51,872 nucleotides of DNA from Rickettsia typhi. GTDB taxonomy: Bacteria; Pseudomonadota; Alphaproteobacteria; Rickettsiales; Deianiraeaceae. This document shows, one piece after another, positions 16,518 through 24,072 of this stretch. The translations under genes and the position numbers were made by a program. How positions within the stretch are numbered: position 1 is the stretch's first letter; the number at the start of each line of letters is the position of its first letter. The stretch spans positions 1 to 51,872 of the forward strand of contig CAMAVJ010000007.1 in NCBI GenBank assembly GCA_945861725.1, read 5' to 3'. The notes below the pieces were generated by a model that made no database searches, was not told the origin of the DNA, and saw only the letters and a program-made list of their open reading frames with translations.

Positions 16518-17312
16518 TTATTTAGCAACATTCCACCAAAGTGCACCATCTTGAGCATACTTTTGTGCAAATCTGAAAATTTTCGCATCGTAGTAAATGT
16601 TTGAAGGAATCGGCGGTACAATTTCAGATTCCTCAACGAACAACTCTGGTGCGTAATATAATTTTGAAATTCTTGGGTTATCTTTTACCGCTTCAATTTT
16701 TTGATGTTCGCGCGGCAGAACATTTACTGTAACACAATATATAGGAATATTTTCTGGAACAATCTTGGCAAGTGTTTTAGCAAGAGTACCACTGCCAACT
16801 GGCAACCAAAGTTCTGTAACTTTGTGCTTTGCGGATATTTTCTCCCATTGAATTTTTAATGCGTTGTAAAATAATTCGCAGTAATGTGGTTCGTCAAAGC
16901 CTAGTGGAATGTTTAAATAATTTGGCTTTCCTTTGCAATACTCGGCACTTTGTTGTATGGCATCATCAAGTGTTTTGCATTCAATTACTGTTGCACCATA
17001 ACCTTCAGCAATGTCAGTTAATGGGTGGCGTCCTTTCTCATTTCCAAGGTATTTATCGTAAAATATCACGGATTTTGCTCCAATAATTTTTGCCGTGTAA
17101 GCAGTTACAATTTGTGCATAACCACAAAATGGCGTTGAATAACAGAAGGTATCTTCACCAAGCGTCATTCTATGTTGTAAAAATGGAATAGCGGCTCTTT
17201 GTTTTGTGCCAGTTAGAAGGAGATCATCCCTTGCAACAAAAAGTGTTTTATTTGTATCAAGTTCGATGGTTGAGACGACAACATCGTTAATTTGAAATGC
17301 GTTTAGTGTCAT
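16518..17312 (-). CDS. PLP-dependent enzyme of fold type II (ACC deaminase / D-cysteine desulfhydrase-like)
   Basis: A 264-residue protein. Its PLP lysine is probably Lys37 in RDDLLLTGTKQRA, like the R.D....G.K.R motif of the ACC deaminase and D-cysteine desulfhydrase group. A glycine-rich phosphate loop, LPVGSGTLAKTLA, comes in the second half. It is shorter than the usual 320-340 residues and may be a minimal version of the fold. The exact substrate cannot be read from the sequence. The gene is divergent from the UbiH-type gene, with CTTGAC elements on both strands between them (17364-17370 minus, 17387-17392 plus). Confidence 0.65.
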   Translation of the reverse strand: MTLNAFQINDVVVSTIELDTNKTLFVARDDLLLTGTKQRAAIPFLQHRMTLGEDTFCYSTPFCGYAQIVTAYTAKIIGAKSVIFYDKYLGNEKGRHPLTDIAEGYGATVIECKTLDDAIQQSAEYCKGKPNYLNIPLGFDEPHYCELFYNALKIQWEKISAKHKVTELWLPVGSGTLAKTLAKIVPENIPIYCVTVNVLPREHQKIEAVKDNPRISKLYYAPELFVEESEIVPPIPSNIYYDAKIFRFAQKYAQDGALWWNVAK

Positions 17313-17387
17313 ATTGGGGTTTAAAATAGGTTACCTTGCGGTAAACTATGTTTGAAATGGTAATGTCAAGAAAAAATTATTCAGAGC

Positions 17388-17415
17388 TTGACATTCAAAG
17401 CAATTGTTATAATTT
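17388..17415 (+). promoter_or_regulatory. Promoter of the UbiH-type gene
   Basis: TTGACA at 17388-17393 with TAATTT at 17410-17415 (16-base spacer); TATAAT at 17408-17413 gives only 14. A second CTTGACA faces the other way at 17364-17370 and serves the PLP-enzyme gene. Confidence 0.45.
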
Positions 17416-17437
17416 TACACAAATTGTATGTTGATTT

Positions 17438-18568
17438 ATGCAAAAAATTGCAGTAATTGGTTCTGGATTAAACGGACTTGCTTTAGCATTTGGACTTTCA
17501 AAGGTCGGCGTTGAAGTTACTCTTTTTGAGGAAAATATTTTTGGCGGAAATTACACTAAAGACACAAGAACTTCGTTTATTTCGCATAAATCTTTGGCAT
17601 TCTTCCCTGAAATATCCGAGAAAATAAAAGAAAATTCAGGCATAATTGATTACATTTATTCCTTCAAAAACGACAGTAAATTCGTTTCAGAACTTGGCAA
17701 AGATGCGGAAAATTCTGGGGAAAGTATGGGTTTTGTCGTTGATAACGCACTACTCAAGGGCGAATTAATTGAATTTATCAAAAAAACTGATGTTAAAATC
17801 GTTGAAAATACGAAAGTTGAAAGCATCGTAAACAGTCACGATGGTGTTGAAATCAATGGTATAAAATTTGACCTTGCAATTTGTGCATCAGGTGCAAATT
17901 CAAGCGTGCATAAGCTTCTTGGTCTTTCACAGAGGCAAATTGAGTACAATCAAACTGCGTTTGTTTTCGATATTTCGCATGAATTTGAGAATAAAAATAT
18001 TGCGATTGAAGCCTTTGACGAAACTTGCATTATTGCACTTCTACCAAAAAACGACGCAAAGCGGTCTTCAGTCGTGTTGAGCGTTAAAAATGCAATTGCG
18101 GAAAAAATTTCTGATGACAATCTACTAGAATTCTTGCAGGAAAAGGCAAAAAGAGCCCGTCACACTGGGGAAATCACCAATATTACGACGAAAATCTGTC
18201 GATACCCGCTCGCGATGAAGTTTATGAAAACGCAAGTAATTGAAAGCATTTTTTTCATCGGAGACTCATTCCACGCAATCCATCCAGTTTTAGGGCAGGG
18301 GTTTAATATGTCATTAAAAGACATCGCCAAACTTTGCGAGCACATCGAAAGAATGCAAAAACTAGGCATTTCATGTAATAAAAATTTGCGAAAATTGACA
18401 CTTGAAAATGTTATAAATCATATCAAAATCGGCACTGCTTCGCATATTTTTGGAAGTAAGTTCATTTCAAAAAGTAAAATCTTACAAAGCTTGACGACGG
18501 CCTCGATAGCAATTTCACAAGCGATACCAACACACATCAAAACAAAATTTTTACAAAAAATGCTGTAA
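17438..18568 (+). CDS. UbiH/COQ6-family FAD-dependent monooxygenase
   Basis: A 376-residue flavoprotein: N-terminal Rossmann motif IAVIGSGLNGLALAFGLSKVG, the mid-region CASGANSSVHKLLG and the C-terminal FAD motif FFIGDSFHAIHPVLGQGFNM. This pattern is that of the ubiquinone-ring hydroxylases (UbiH, UbiF, UbiI, UbiL/M). Which ring position it oxidises cannot be told from sequence. It ends 55 bases before yajC. Confidence 0.85.
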   Translation: MQKIAVIGSGLNGLALAFGLSKVGVEVTLFEENIFGGNYTKDTRTSFISHKSLAFFPEISEKIKENSGIIDYIYSFKNDSKFVSELGKDAENSGESMGFVVDNALLKGELIEFIKKTDVKIVENTKVESIVNSHDGVEINGIKFDLAICASGANSSVHKLLGLSQRQIEYNQTAFVFDISHEFENKNIAIEAFDETCIIALLPKNDAKRSSVVLSVKNAIAEKISDDNLLEFLQEKAKRARHTGEITNITTKICRYPLAMKFMKTQVIESIFFIGDSFHAIHPVLGQGFNMSLKDIAKLCEHIERMQKLGISCNKNLRKLTLENVINHIKIGTASHIFGSKFISKSKILQSLTTASIAISQAIPTHIKTKFLQKML

Positions 18569-18573
18569 AATCC

Positions 18574-18601
18574 TTGACTTTCAAATTTATCGTCATAAAT
18601 A
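18574..18601 (+). promoter_or_regulatory. Promoter of yajC
   Basis: TTGACT (18574-18579, within CCTTGACT), 16-base spacer, TAAATA (18596-18601). The yajC start codon is 22 bases downstream. Confidence 0.45.
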
Positions 18602-18623
18602 AATTCATATTTTACAATCAAAC

Positions 18624-18974
18624 ATGTTCTTTTCAGTAGCAAACGCAGCAGAACCCGCTGCAAAATCTGCATCAAGCTCAATAATGGGAATGCTCCCCAT
18701 CCTTGTAATTTTTGTTATTTTCTATTTTTTGATAATAAGACCTCAGTCTAAAAAAGTCAAAAATGAACAACAAATGCGTGATTCACTGCAAATTGGTAAC
18801 AAAGTCGTGACGCTTTCTGGTATTTTTGGCACAGTTGTGGAAATAGACAATGAAAAGAATGTTGTTTCGCTAAATATTGCACACAATGTGAATATTGTTG
18901 TTTTAAAGGCTGCGATTTCGGAAGTTTTAAAAGAAAATAAGGAAATTAAGGAAATTAAAGAGGGCGAAAAGTAA
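18624..18974 (+). CDS. yajC: Preprotein translocase accessory subunit YajC
   Basis: A 116-residue protein with one N-terminal membrane segment (about residues 23-41, MLPILVIFVIFYFLIIRP) followed by the family signature RPQSKKVKNEQQM and the small beta domain containing GNKVVTLSGIFGTVVEI. YajC associates with SecDF and the insertase YidC. No secD or secF follows; the next gene, bioF, is convergent and its stop codon directly abuts this one. Confidence 0.93.
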   Translation: MFFSVANAAEPAAKSASSSIMGMLPILVIFVIFYFLIIRPQSKKVKNEQQMRDSLQIGNKVVTLSGIFGTVVEIDNEKNVVSLNIAHNVNIVVLKAAISEVLKENKEIKEIKEGEK

Positions 18975-20018
18975 TTATTTGCGAACGCATAGCCTAATCA
19001 TCGGTTTTTTTACCGTTGGCGGACGAATGACTGGTGCATAAATTCCTTTTTCAATAAGTGCTTGCTGAAATTGTTCCGCTTGTGTAATGTTGTCAAACTT
19101 TTTAATCAAAATTGCTGAGTTTTTGAATTCCAACCCCAATATTTCTGCAATTTTTTTCGCCTTTGTGAGCATTTTTCCCGAATTTCTGCACACAAAATTA
19201 AATGCCAACAGGTTGTATGAAAGTACATACTCTGGCAAAGAGCTCGAATATATCTGCGTTCTGCCAAAATTTGCGATTGACTGAACAATTGTTTCATTCG
19301 CAGCGACATATCCGCCAAAACCCGCACACGCTTTAGAAAATGTTCCCATTTGTATGTGGAGATTGTAGTCGTTTTTTGGTAAGGCAACTACTCCAAGCCC
19401 ATGTGCGTTGTCTGTTATCAAAAATGTGCCAAATTCCCTAGCGATTTCAACATATTTTGGTAAATCGATAACAGTTCCATCCATTGAAAACACAGTCTCT
19501 GTCAATATTATAATTTTTCTTTTAAAGTTATTATTTAAGAGTTTTTCTTCTAAAGTAATTTCTTGAAGTATCTGTTTAAGATTATCCAAGTTATCGTGCT
19601 CAAACCTAGTGAATTTGACTTTCGTCGCCATAATTCCATCAATCCAAGAGGCGTGAATATGTTTATCTGCAACAATAATCGTTCTATAGTCGCAAATTCC
19701 CTGTAAAATACCAATCGATGCCAGATATCCTGACCCAAAAATCAGGGATTGTTCGCATCCACAATGGAATGCAACCGCATCTTCGAGCTTTTTATGAACT
19801 TTTGAATATCCTCCAAGATATTTTGACGCACATAAAGATTTTCCATAAAAAACAATAGAATAAATAAGCCAAAGTCTTACACGAATTGAGTTTCCAAGCG
19901 AAAGGTAGTCGCTTGATGAATAATCATTGTTGAGTAATCGACGATTCGACTGAAGTTTTGCTTTGCGAAAAAGTCCATTTTCTTTAACTTTTTCAAGTTT
20001 TTCAACAAGAAATTGCAT
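18975..20018 (-). CDS. bioF: 8-amino-7-oxononanoate synthase (biotin synthesis)
   Basis: A 347-residue alpha-oxoamine synthase (PLP, fold type I) condensing pimeloyl-CoA/ACP with alanine. Signatures are NDYSSSDYLSLG, GGYSKVHKKLE, FGSGYLASIGIL, TETVFSMDGTVIDLP, DNAHGLGV and the PLP-lysine motif MGTFSKACAGFGGY. The end (IRPPTVKKPMIRLCVRK) matches BioF but stops soon after, so the protein is some 30-40 residues shorter than usual. 5-aminolevulinate synthase is the main alternative; the IRPPTV ending favours BioF. It lies 13 bases after iscU and is probably cotranscribed with it. Confidence 0.82.
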   Translation of the reverse strand: MQFLVEKLEKVKENGLFRKAKLQSNRRLLNNDYSSSDYLSLGNSIRVRLWLIYSIVFYGKSLCASKYLGGYSKVHKKLEDAVAFHCGCEQSLIFGSGYLASIGILQGICDYRTIIVADKHIHASWIDGIMATKVKFTRFEHDNLDNLKQILQEITLEEKLLNNNFKRKIIILTETVFSMDGTVIDLPKYVEIAREFGTFLITDNAHGLGVVALPKNDYNLHIQMGTFSKACAGFGGYVAANETIVQSIANFGRTQIYSSSLPEYVLSYNLLAFNFVCRNSGKMLTKAKKIAEILGLEFKNSAILIKKFDNITQAEQFQQALIEKGIYAPVIRPPTVKKPMIRLCVRK

Positions 20019-20031
20019 GAAATCGACCTTC

Positions 20032-20535
20032 TTAATCGCCCTCCCTGATTGATTCTAAGTTATCTGATGCTTTTTGCTCTTTATAAGATTGCGTTGCGTG
20101 AGAATCGATATTTTCACCATATTTTTCATTATATGGACGACCGCTCTGCTTGTTTTTATAGTCGGCAATTGCGGCCTTAATTGCACCTTCTGCAAGCACT
20201 GAGCAGTGAATTTTCACAGGTGGAAGTGAGAGATGTTCAACAATGTCAACATTTTTTATTTGAAGTGCTTCTTCTAAAGTCTTACCTTTTACCCATTCAA
20301 CAGCAAGTGCGGAAGAGGCTATCGCTGATCCACAACCAAATGTTTTAAATTTTGCTTCTTCAATTTTCCCGTCGGAGGATACTCTAATTTGAAATTTCAT
20401 AACATCACCGCATGATGGAGCACCAACAATACCCGTACCAACATTGGGATCGGTTTTATTAAGGGAGCCGACATCTTTATTTGTTAATTCTGTTGAAGCT
20501 TTGAATCTTTCAACAACACCCGATGTGTATGCCAT
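20032..20535 (-). CDS. iscU: Iron-sulfur cluster scaffold IscU with a C-terminal extension
   Basis: A 167-residue protein from the ATG giving MAYTSGVVERF. Cluster ligands are Cys42 (GAPSCGDVMKFQI), Cys68 (TFGCGSAIASS) and Cys111 (VKIHCSVLAE). The LPPVK chaperone-binding motif is intact. IscU assembles Fe-S clusters made with the IscS desulfurase. Bacterial IscU is usually about 128 residues; here some 40 extra charged, probably disordered residues follow (after DYKNKQSGRPYNEKYG). A minus-strand CTTGACA lies upstream at 20581-20587. No iscS, iscA or hscBA is adjacent in the window. Confidence 0.93.
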   Translation of the reverse strand: MAYTSGVVERFKASTELTNKDVGSLNKTDPNVGTGIVGAPSCGDVMKFQIRVSSDGKIEEAKFKTFGCGSAIASSALAVEWVKGKTLEEALQIKNVDIVEHLSLPPVKIHCSVLAEGAIKAAIADYKNKQSGRPYNEKYGENIDSHATQSYKEQKASDNLESIREGD

Positions 20536-20662
20536 ATATAAATGCAATAGTTAATTTGATATAATATAACCTTGTAAATTTGTCAAGTAAAAGTTTTTTA
20601 GAGGTGCTTGACTTTTATTTTCACCCATATATCAATATAAAATATGTGAAAAATTTTGTTTT

Positions 20663-21229
20663 ATGTCAATTTTAAGTGATTTAGAAATAATCAATCGTTG
20701 TAAAAATCAGCAGATGATTTCACCATTTTCCACAGAACAAGTTCGCGAAATTAATGGGCAAAAAATCATCTCATACGGCGTTTCATCGTATGGATACGAT
20801 GCTATGGTCGCCAATGAATTCAAGATTTTCACGAATATTAACTCCTCGATTATCGATCCAAAAGCCTTTTCAACACAAAGTTTTGTCGATCTCACAACCG
20901 ATGTCTGCATCATTCCACCAAATTCCTTTGCTTTGGCAAGAACAGTTGAGTATTTTAAAATTCCAAAGGACATCCTTGTCGTTTGTGTTGGAAAATCAAC
21001 TTACGCACGCTGTGGAATTATTGTAAATGTTACCCCACTTGAACCAGAATGGGAAGGTCATGTGACACTTGAATTTTCAAATACAACTCCACTTCCAGCC
21101 AAAATTTATGCCAACGAAGGTGCTTGTCAGTTTTTATTTTTCAAAGCAAACGAAATTTGTGCAACTTCATACAAAGACCGCAACGGGAAATATCAAAACC
21201 AAACAGGAGTAACCATTCCAAGAGTCTAA
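20663..21229 (+). CDS. dcd: dCTP deaminase
   Basis: A 188-residue enzyme converting dCTP to dUTP for thymidylate synthesis. The conserved core [20 protein letters not shown], then [12 protein letters not shown], then the C-terminal lid with [13 protein letters not shown] are all present. Length is standard. It has its own CTTGACT promoter element at 20607 and is divergent from iscU. Confidence 0.95.
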   Translation: MSILSDLEIINRCKNQQMISPFSTEQVREINGQKIISYGVSSYGYDAMVANEFKIFTNINSSIIDPKAFSTQSFVDLTTDVCIIPPNSFALARTVEYFKIPKDILVVCVGKSTYARCGIIVNVTPLEPEWEGHVTLEFSNTTPLPAKIYANEGACQFLFFKANEICATSYKDRNGKYQNQTGVTIPRV

Positions 21230-21323
21230 ACCCCCATTGTGACAATGTATTTACGCCATTCTAAAACCTTCTTCGTATTAACTGTAAGGGAAATATTTTG
21301 ATTATCGCGTTCTATCACGATAT

Positions 21324-21332
21324 AACAAACTA
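21324..21332 (+). repeat. Recurrent upstream motif AACAAACTA followed by a T-run
   Basis: The 9-mer also occurs at 14248, 23363 and 24004, each upstream of a plus-strand gene. This copy and the one at 14248 also share TATCAC about 5 bases before it and a run of six or seven T after it. It lies 82 bases before the LysM gene. Confidence 0.4.
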
Positions 21333-21413
21333 TTTTTTCTTTTTCTATCATTATATTTTTATTGAAAAATAAAATTTATCACTTTAGACTAACTCAATAG
21401 TTTTATTAAAGGA

Positions 21414-22445
21414 ATGTTACCAGCTATCTTTGGCGTTACAATTGTTTCATGTTCTGCGTTTTTATCGTCATCTCACGCCGCAAGTGTAACTGTAAAAACC
21501 CCACAACAACAGGGCTCGTACCAAGTTTCAAATATTGAAAGGGCGATCATTCCATCAAACGGCGTACATATAGTGCAGGACGGCGAAACACTTTTTGGCA
21601 TAGCAAGGTCTTACGGCATAAGCTACGCAAGTATCGCTGAAAACAACACATTAAACCCAGACGGATCAATTCGCATTGGTCAGAAAATCAAAATCCCAGA
21701 AAACGCGATTGGAACTGTAAGCGTGCAAAATCTTGCAAAGAATGATCAGAAAAAACAAATTCAACCACAACCTCCAATCAAAGAAATTCCATACAATAAC
21801 ACACATATTGTTAATTATGGTGAAACAATATTTGGTATAGCAAGGTCTTACGGCATAAGTCCAATTGATTTTGCAACAGAAAACGAATTTGAACTAAGCC
21901 ATATTATTAAAATCGGCGAAAAGCTCAAAATTCCAAAAAGAAACGAAGTTCAAAACCAAATCCAACCATTGGAAAAACCTAATAAAAAAGAAGAGAGGAG
22001 GGCAAGCGTTATTGAAAAAGCACCACTAATATCACCATTAATCAACAAAGCCAACACAAAAGAGTGCGAACTGGAATTCACATGGCCAATTGCTTCAACA
22101 AAAATTATCAAAAAATACGGAGAGATCCTCAAAAGCGGCACAAAAAACGATGGAATAATTCTTGCAAGCGAACTTGGGAAATCTATAATTGCATCACACG
22201 CAGGCGAAATTGTCTACGCTGGAGACGACATCCCAGAATACGGAAATCTAATGATAATCAAGCACAAAGGCAATTGGATGACAATCTACGGCTATATGAA
22301 ATCATTTTCCAAAAAAACTGGCGATAAAGTTTCTAAAGGTGAAGAAATCGGCAAAACAGGTGAAAGTGGCGATGCAACAGCTCCTTCAATTTACTTTAGC
22401 ATTAGAAAAGTCAAAACACCACACAATCCGGAATTATGTATCTAA
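21414..22445 (+). CDS. NlpD/EnvC-like envelope protein: two LysM domains and a degenerate LytM (M23) domain
   Basis: A 343-residue protein. It has a signal peptide (residues 1-23, ending SSSHA), two LysM peptidoglycan-binding domains (about 51-95 and 130-175) that share the block ETLFGIARSYGIS, and an M23/LytM fold (about 222-340). The catalytic zinc ligands are lost: NDGI replaces HxGxD, YGYM replaces YxHL and SIYF replaces xLHF. That is the hallmark of non-enzymatic LytM factors (NlpD, EnvC) which activate cell-separation amidases. The overlap with an FtsB-like gene supports a role in division. Confidence 0.85.
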   Translation: MLPAIFGVTIVSCSAFLSSSHAASVTVKTPQQQGSYQVSNIERAIIPSNGVHIVQDGETLFGIARSYGISYASIAENNTLNPDGSIRIGQKIKIPENAIGTVSVQNLAKNDQKKQIQPQPPIKEIPYNNTHIVNYGETIFGIARSYGISPIDFATENEFELSHIIKIGEKLKIPKRNEVQNQIQPLEKPNKKEERRASVIEKAPLISPLINKANTKECELEFTWPIASTKIIKKYGEILKSGTKNDGIILASELGKSIIASHAGEIVYAGDDIPEYGNLMIIKHKGNWMTIYGYMKSFSKKTGDKVSKGEEIGKTGESGDATAPSIYFSIRKVKTPHNPELCI

Positions 22446-22765
22446 AAAATGGCGTCATTATTGCTTATGTTGTAAATTTTTATTTACTCCTAGTAATAAT
22501 TTTTGGTCAACATGGAATTGTTGATATTTTTCAAGAAAGAAAGGCTATAAAAGTTAATGGTGCAAAATATGAAGAAATGCTCGAAACAAATCGAGTTAAT
22601 ACCATTAAAGTTGGGCTCATGAACTCTGACATCGTTGACTTGCGTTACCTTGACGAGCTTTTACGCATTCAATATAGTACAATTAAAACTGACGAAAAAG
22701 TCATAATAATTATACCAAATGTTGGCCGACTAAGAACCTCTAATGAAAGCAAACCCAGCAAATAA
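22436..22765 (+). CDS. FtsB/DivIC-like septum formation initiator
   Basis: A 109-residue bitopic protein: short cytoplasmic start, membrane segment at about residues 7-23 (VIIAYVVNFYLLLVIIFG), then a periplasmic helix. A DLRYLDELLRIQYSTIKTDE stretch near residue 67-86 matches the L.YLDE..R..L....PDE signature of alphaproteobacterial FtsB proteins. FtsB works with FtsL and FtsQ to license septal wall synthesis. Its start overlaps the LysM gene by 10 bases. Its 3' end overlaps the convergent ThiE-like gene by 36 bases. Confidence 0.7.
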   Translation: MYLKNGVIIAYVVNFYLLLVIIFGQHGIVDIFQERKAIKVNGAKYEEMLETNRVNTIKVGLMNSDIVDLRYLDELLRIQYSTIKTDEKVIIIIPNVGRLRTSNESKPSK

Positions 22766-23272
22766 ATTGTCAAAATCCATTGCTTTAATTTTTATAAACC
22801 TAACCTCATTCATTCCCCCTAAAAGAAAAATCTGAGATTTAGGTGCCTGTCTTTTAATTTCCTTCGCCATTTTAAATGCACGAATTTTCCCCAAATGTTT
22901 TATATCAGGATGGCTTTTCGTTGGAAAAATCGGCGAAAGGAAAATAATTTGCGGGCAAATTCTTCTCAGTATTTGAAGATCACTCATTTTATGAAACGAA
23001 ATCGATTTTTGAGAAAAATTACAATTCCCCTTAAAAGAAGCGAGGTGGAGAATATTTTTGCGGAAATTATTTTCAAAGTGGGAAATTATTTTTATTCGCT
23101 TATTATATTTTAAAATATTGAAAATATCCGCAATGTGTTCCTTTGGAACTTTACGAATCATAAGGAAGTCTCGATTTTTATCAAGCGTAGTAATGTTTTC
23201 AAGCATTTGTGTAACACTATGGACGGCGGTATCAAGGAAATAGATTTTTGGATATTGCAATTTATAATACAT
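22730..23272 (-). CDS. Divergent thiamine phosphate synthase (ThiE/TenI family)
   Basis: A 180-residue protein from ATG 23272 (TTG 23284 is the longer option). The second half has the TIM-barrel signatures of ThiE/TenI: SFHKMSDLQILR, then IIFLSPIFPTKSHPDIKHLG (family: YV..GP.FPT.TK), then IFLLGGMN. ThiE joins the thiazole and pyrimidine halves of thiamine; TenI-like members act as aromatase. Several otherwise conserved residues differ, so it may be an altered paralogue. thiG is 5.5 kb away. The 3' end overlaps the convergent FtsB-like gene. Confidence 0.6.
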   Translation of the reverse strand: MYYKLQYPKIYFLDTAVHSVTQMLENITTLDKNRDFLMIRKVPKEHIADIFNILKYNKRIKIISHFENNFRKNILHLASFKGNCNFSQKSISFHKMSDLQILRRICPQIIFLSPIFPTKSHPDIKHLGKIRAFKMAKEIKRQAPKSQIFLLGGMNEVRFIKIKAMDFDNLFAGFAFIRGS

Positions 23273-23386
23273 AAATTTTTGCAAACCAAACTTGTTTTAC
23301 ACTTTTTTACATTGCAAGTACATTTTCCTTGTAATGCGATGGAAAATGTGGTATCGTTGTATAACAAACTAACTTTTTTACTTTTT

Positions 23387-24004
23387 ATGCAAATAGCTAA
23401 CGATATTGAAATGACTCCATTTCCCACACGAACACTACTAAACAATGCCGAAATAGAAAATGTTCAACACCAAGTGATTACAAAATCATCTTTGCCTAGA
23501 TTATCTGTTCCAAGCGTTGGAAGGATGATAAAAGGAGTAGTAGGGCTTGCTGTTGGCGTTAGCGTCGCTGCCACAGGATATGCATTTTTTTCGACCCGTA
23601 AAGATGGTGGTGCACAAGAAAATGGTCTCTGCCCTGAAGGGTATAATGAAGTTAGCGATAATAAAGTGCTTACTATAAAATACGATTGCGACGAAAATGG
23701 CGAAATAGACTTCTACGAACATTATTTCGTAGGTTTAAAAGGTAATTATCAATTTTGTTTTGGCGATAAAGATAATAATGGTATATGTGATGATCTGAAC
23801 GCTGTAGTACATTGCAACACTTTTGACAAAAGTCGTTTTGATTATCAAGTCTGTGCAGGCGATCCTATTCAAGGAAACTTTAATCATAAAATTAACTGCT
23901 ACAATAAAGACAATCACTCACTTGGTGTACAATTTCAAGTTGAAAATTGCGACAATCAAGCAACTCAAAAAAGCATCATCAGTAAAGGCAACATCTCAAT
24001 ATAA
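23387..24004 (+). CDS. Membrane-anchored protein with calcium-binding-like (EF-hand/dockerin type) loops
   Basis: A 205-residue protein from ATG 23387; longer frames from 23135 overlap the ThiE-like gene and are unlikely. A 47-residue cytoplasmic head precedes one membrane segment (about 48-68, KGVVGLAVGVSVAATGYAFF). The external part has six or more cysteines and two loops of the DxDxDG type: DCDENGEIDFYE (100-111) and GDKDNNGICDDLN (126-138). Such loops bind calcium in dockerin and thrombospondin-3 repeats. The even spread of cysteines suggests disulfides. No family name can be given. Confidence 0.6.
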   Translation: MQIANDIEMTPFPTRTLLNNAEIENVQHQVITKSSLPRLSVPSVGRMIKGVVGLAVGVSVAATGYAFFSTRKDGGAQENGLCPEGYNEVSDNKVLTIKYDCDENGEIDFYEHYFVGLKGNYQFCFGDKDNNGICDDLNAVVHCNTFDKSRFDYQVCAGDPIQGNFNHKINCYNKDNHSLGVQFQVENCDNQATQKSIISKGNISI

Positions 24005-24072
24005 ACAAACTATTTGACTTTATAATTTATATCGTTTATATCCGTGCTCAATCAACCAATTAGGTTTTCAAA

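Noticed and set aside
21235..21260. CATTGT/ACAATG hairpin after dcd as a terminator
   Set aside because: The stem is short and no T-run follows it directly.
23135..23386. N-terminal extension of the calcium-loop protein
   Set aside because: It lies wholly antisense to the ThiE-like gene and has unbiased composition; ATG 23387 gives a sensible protein.
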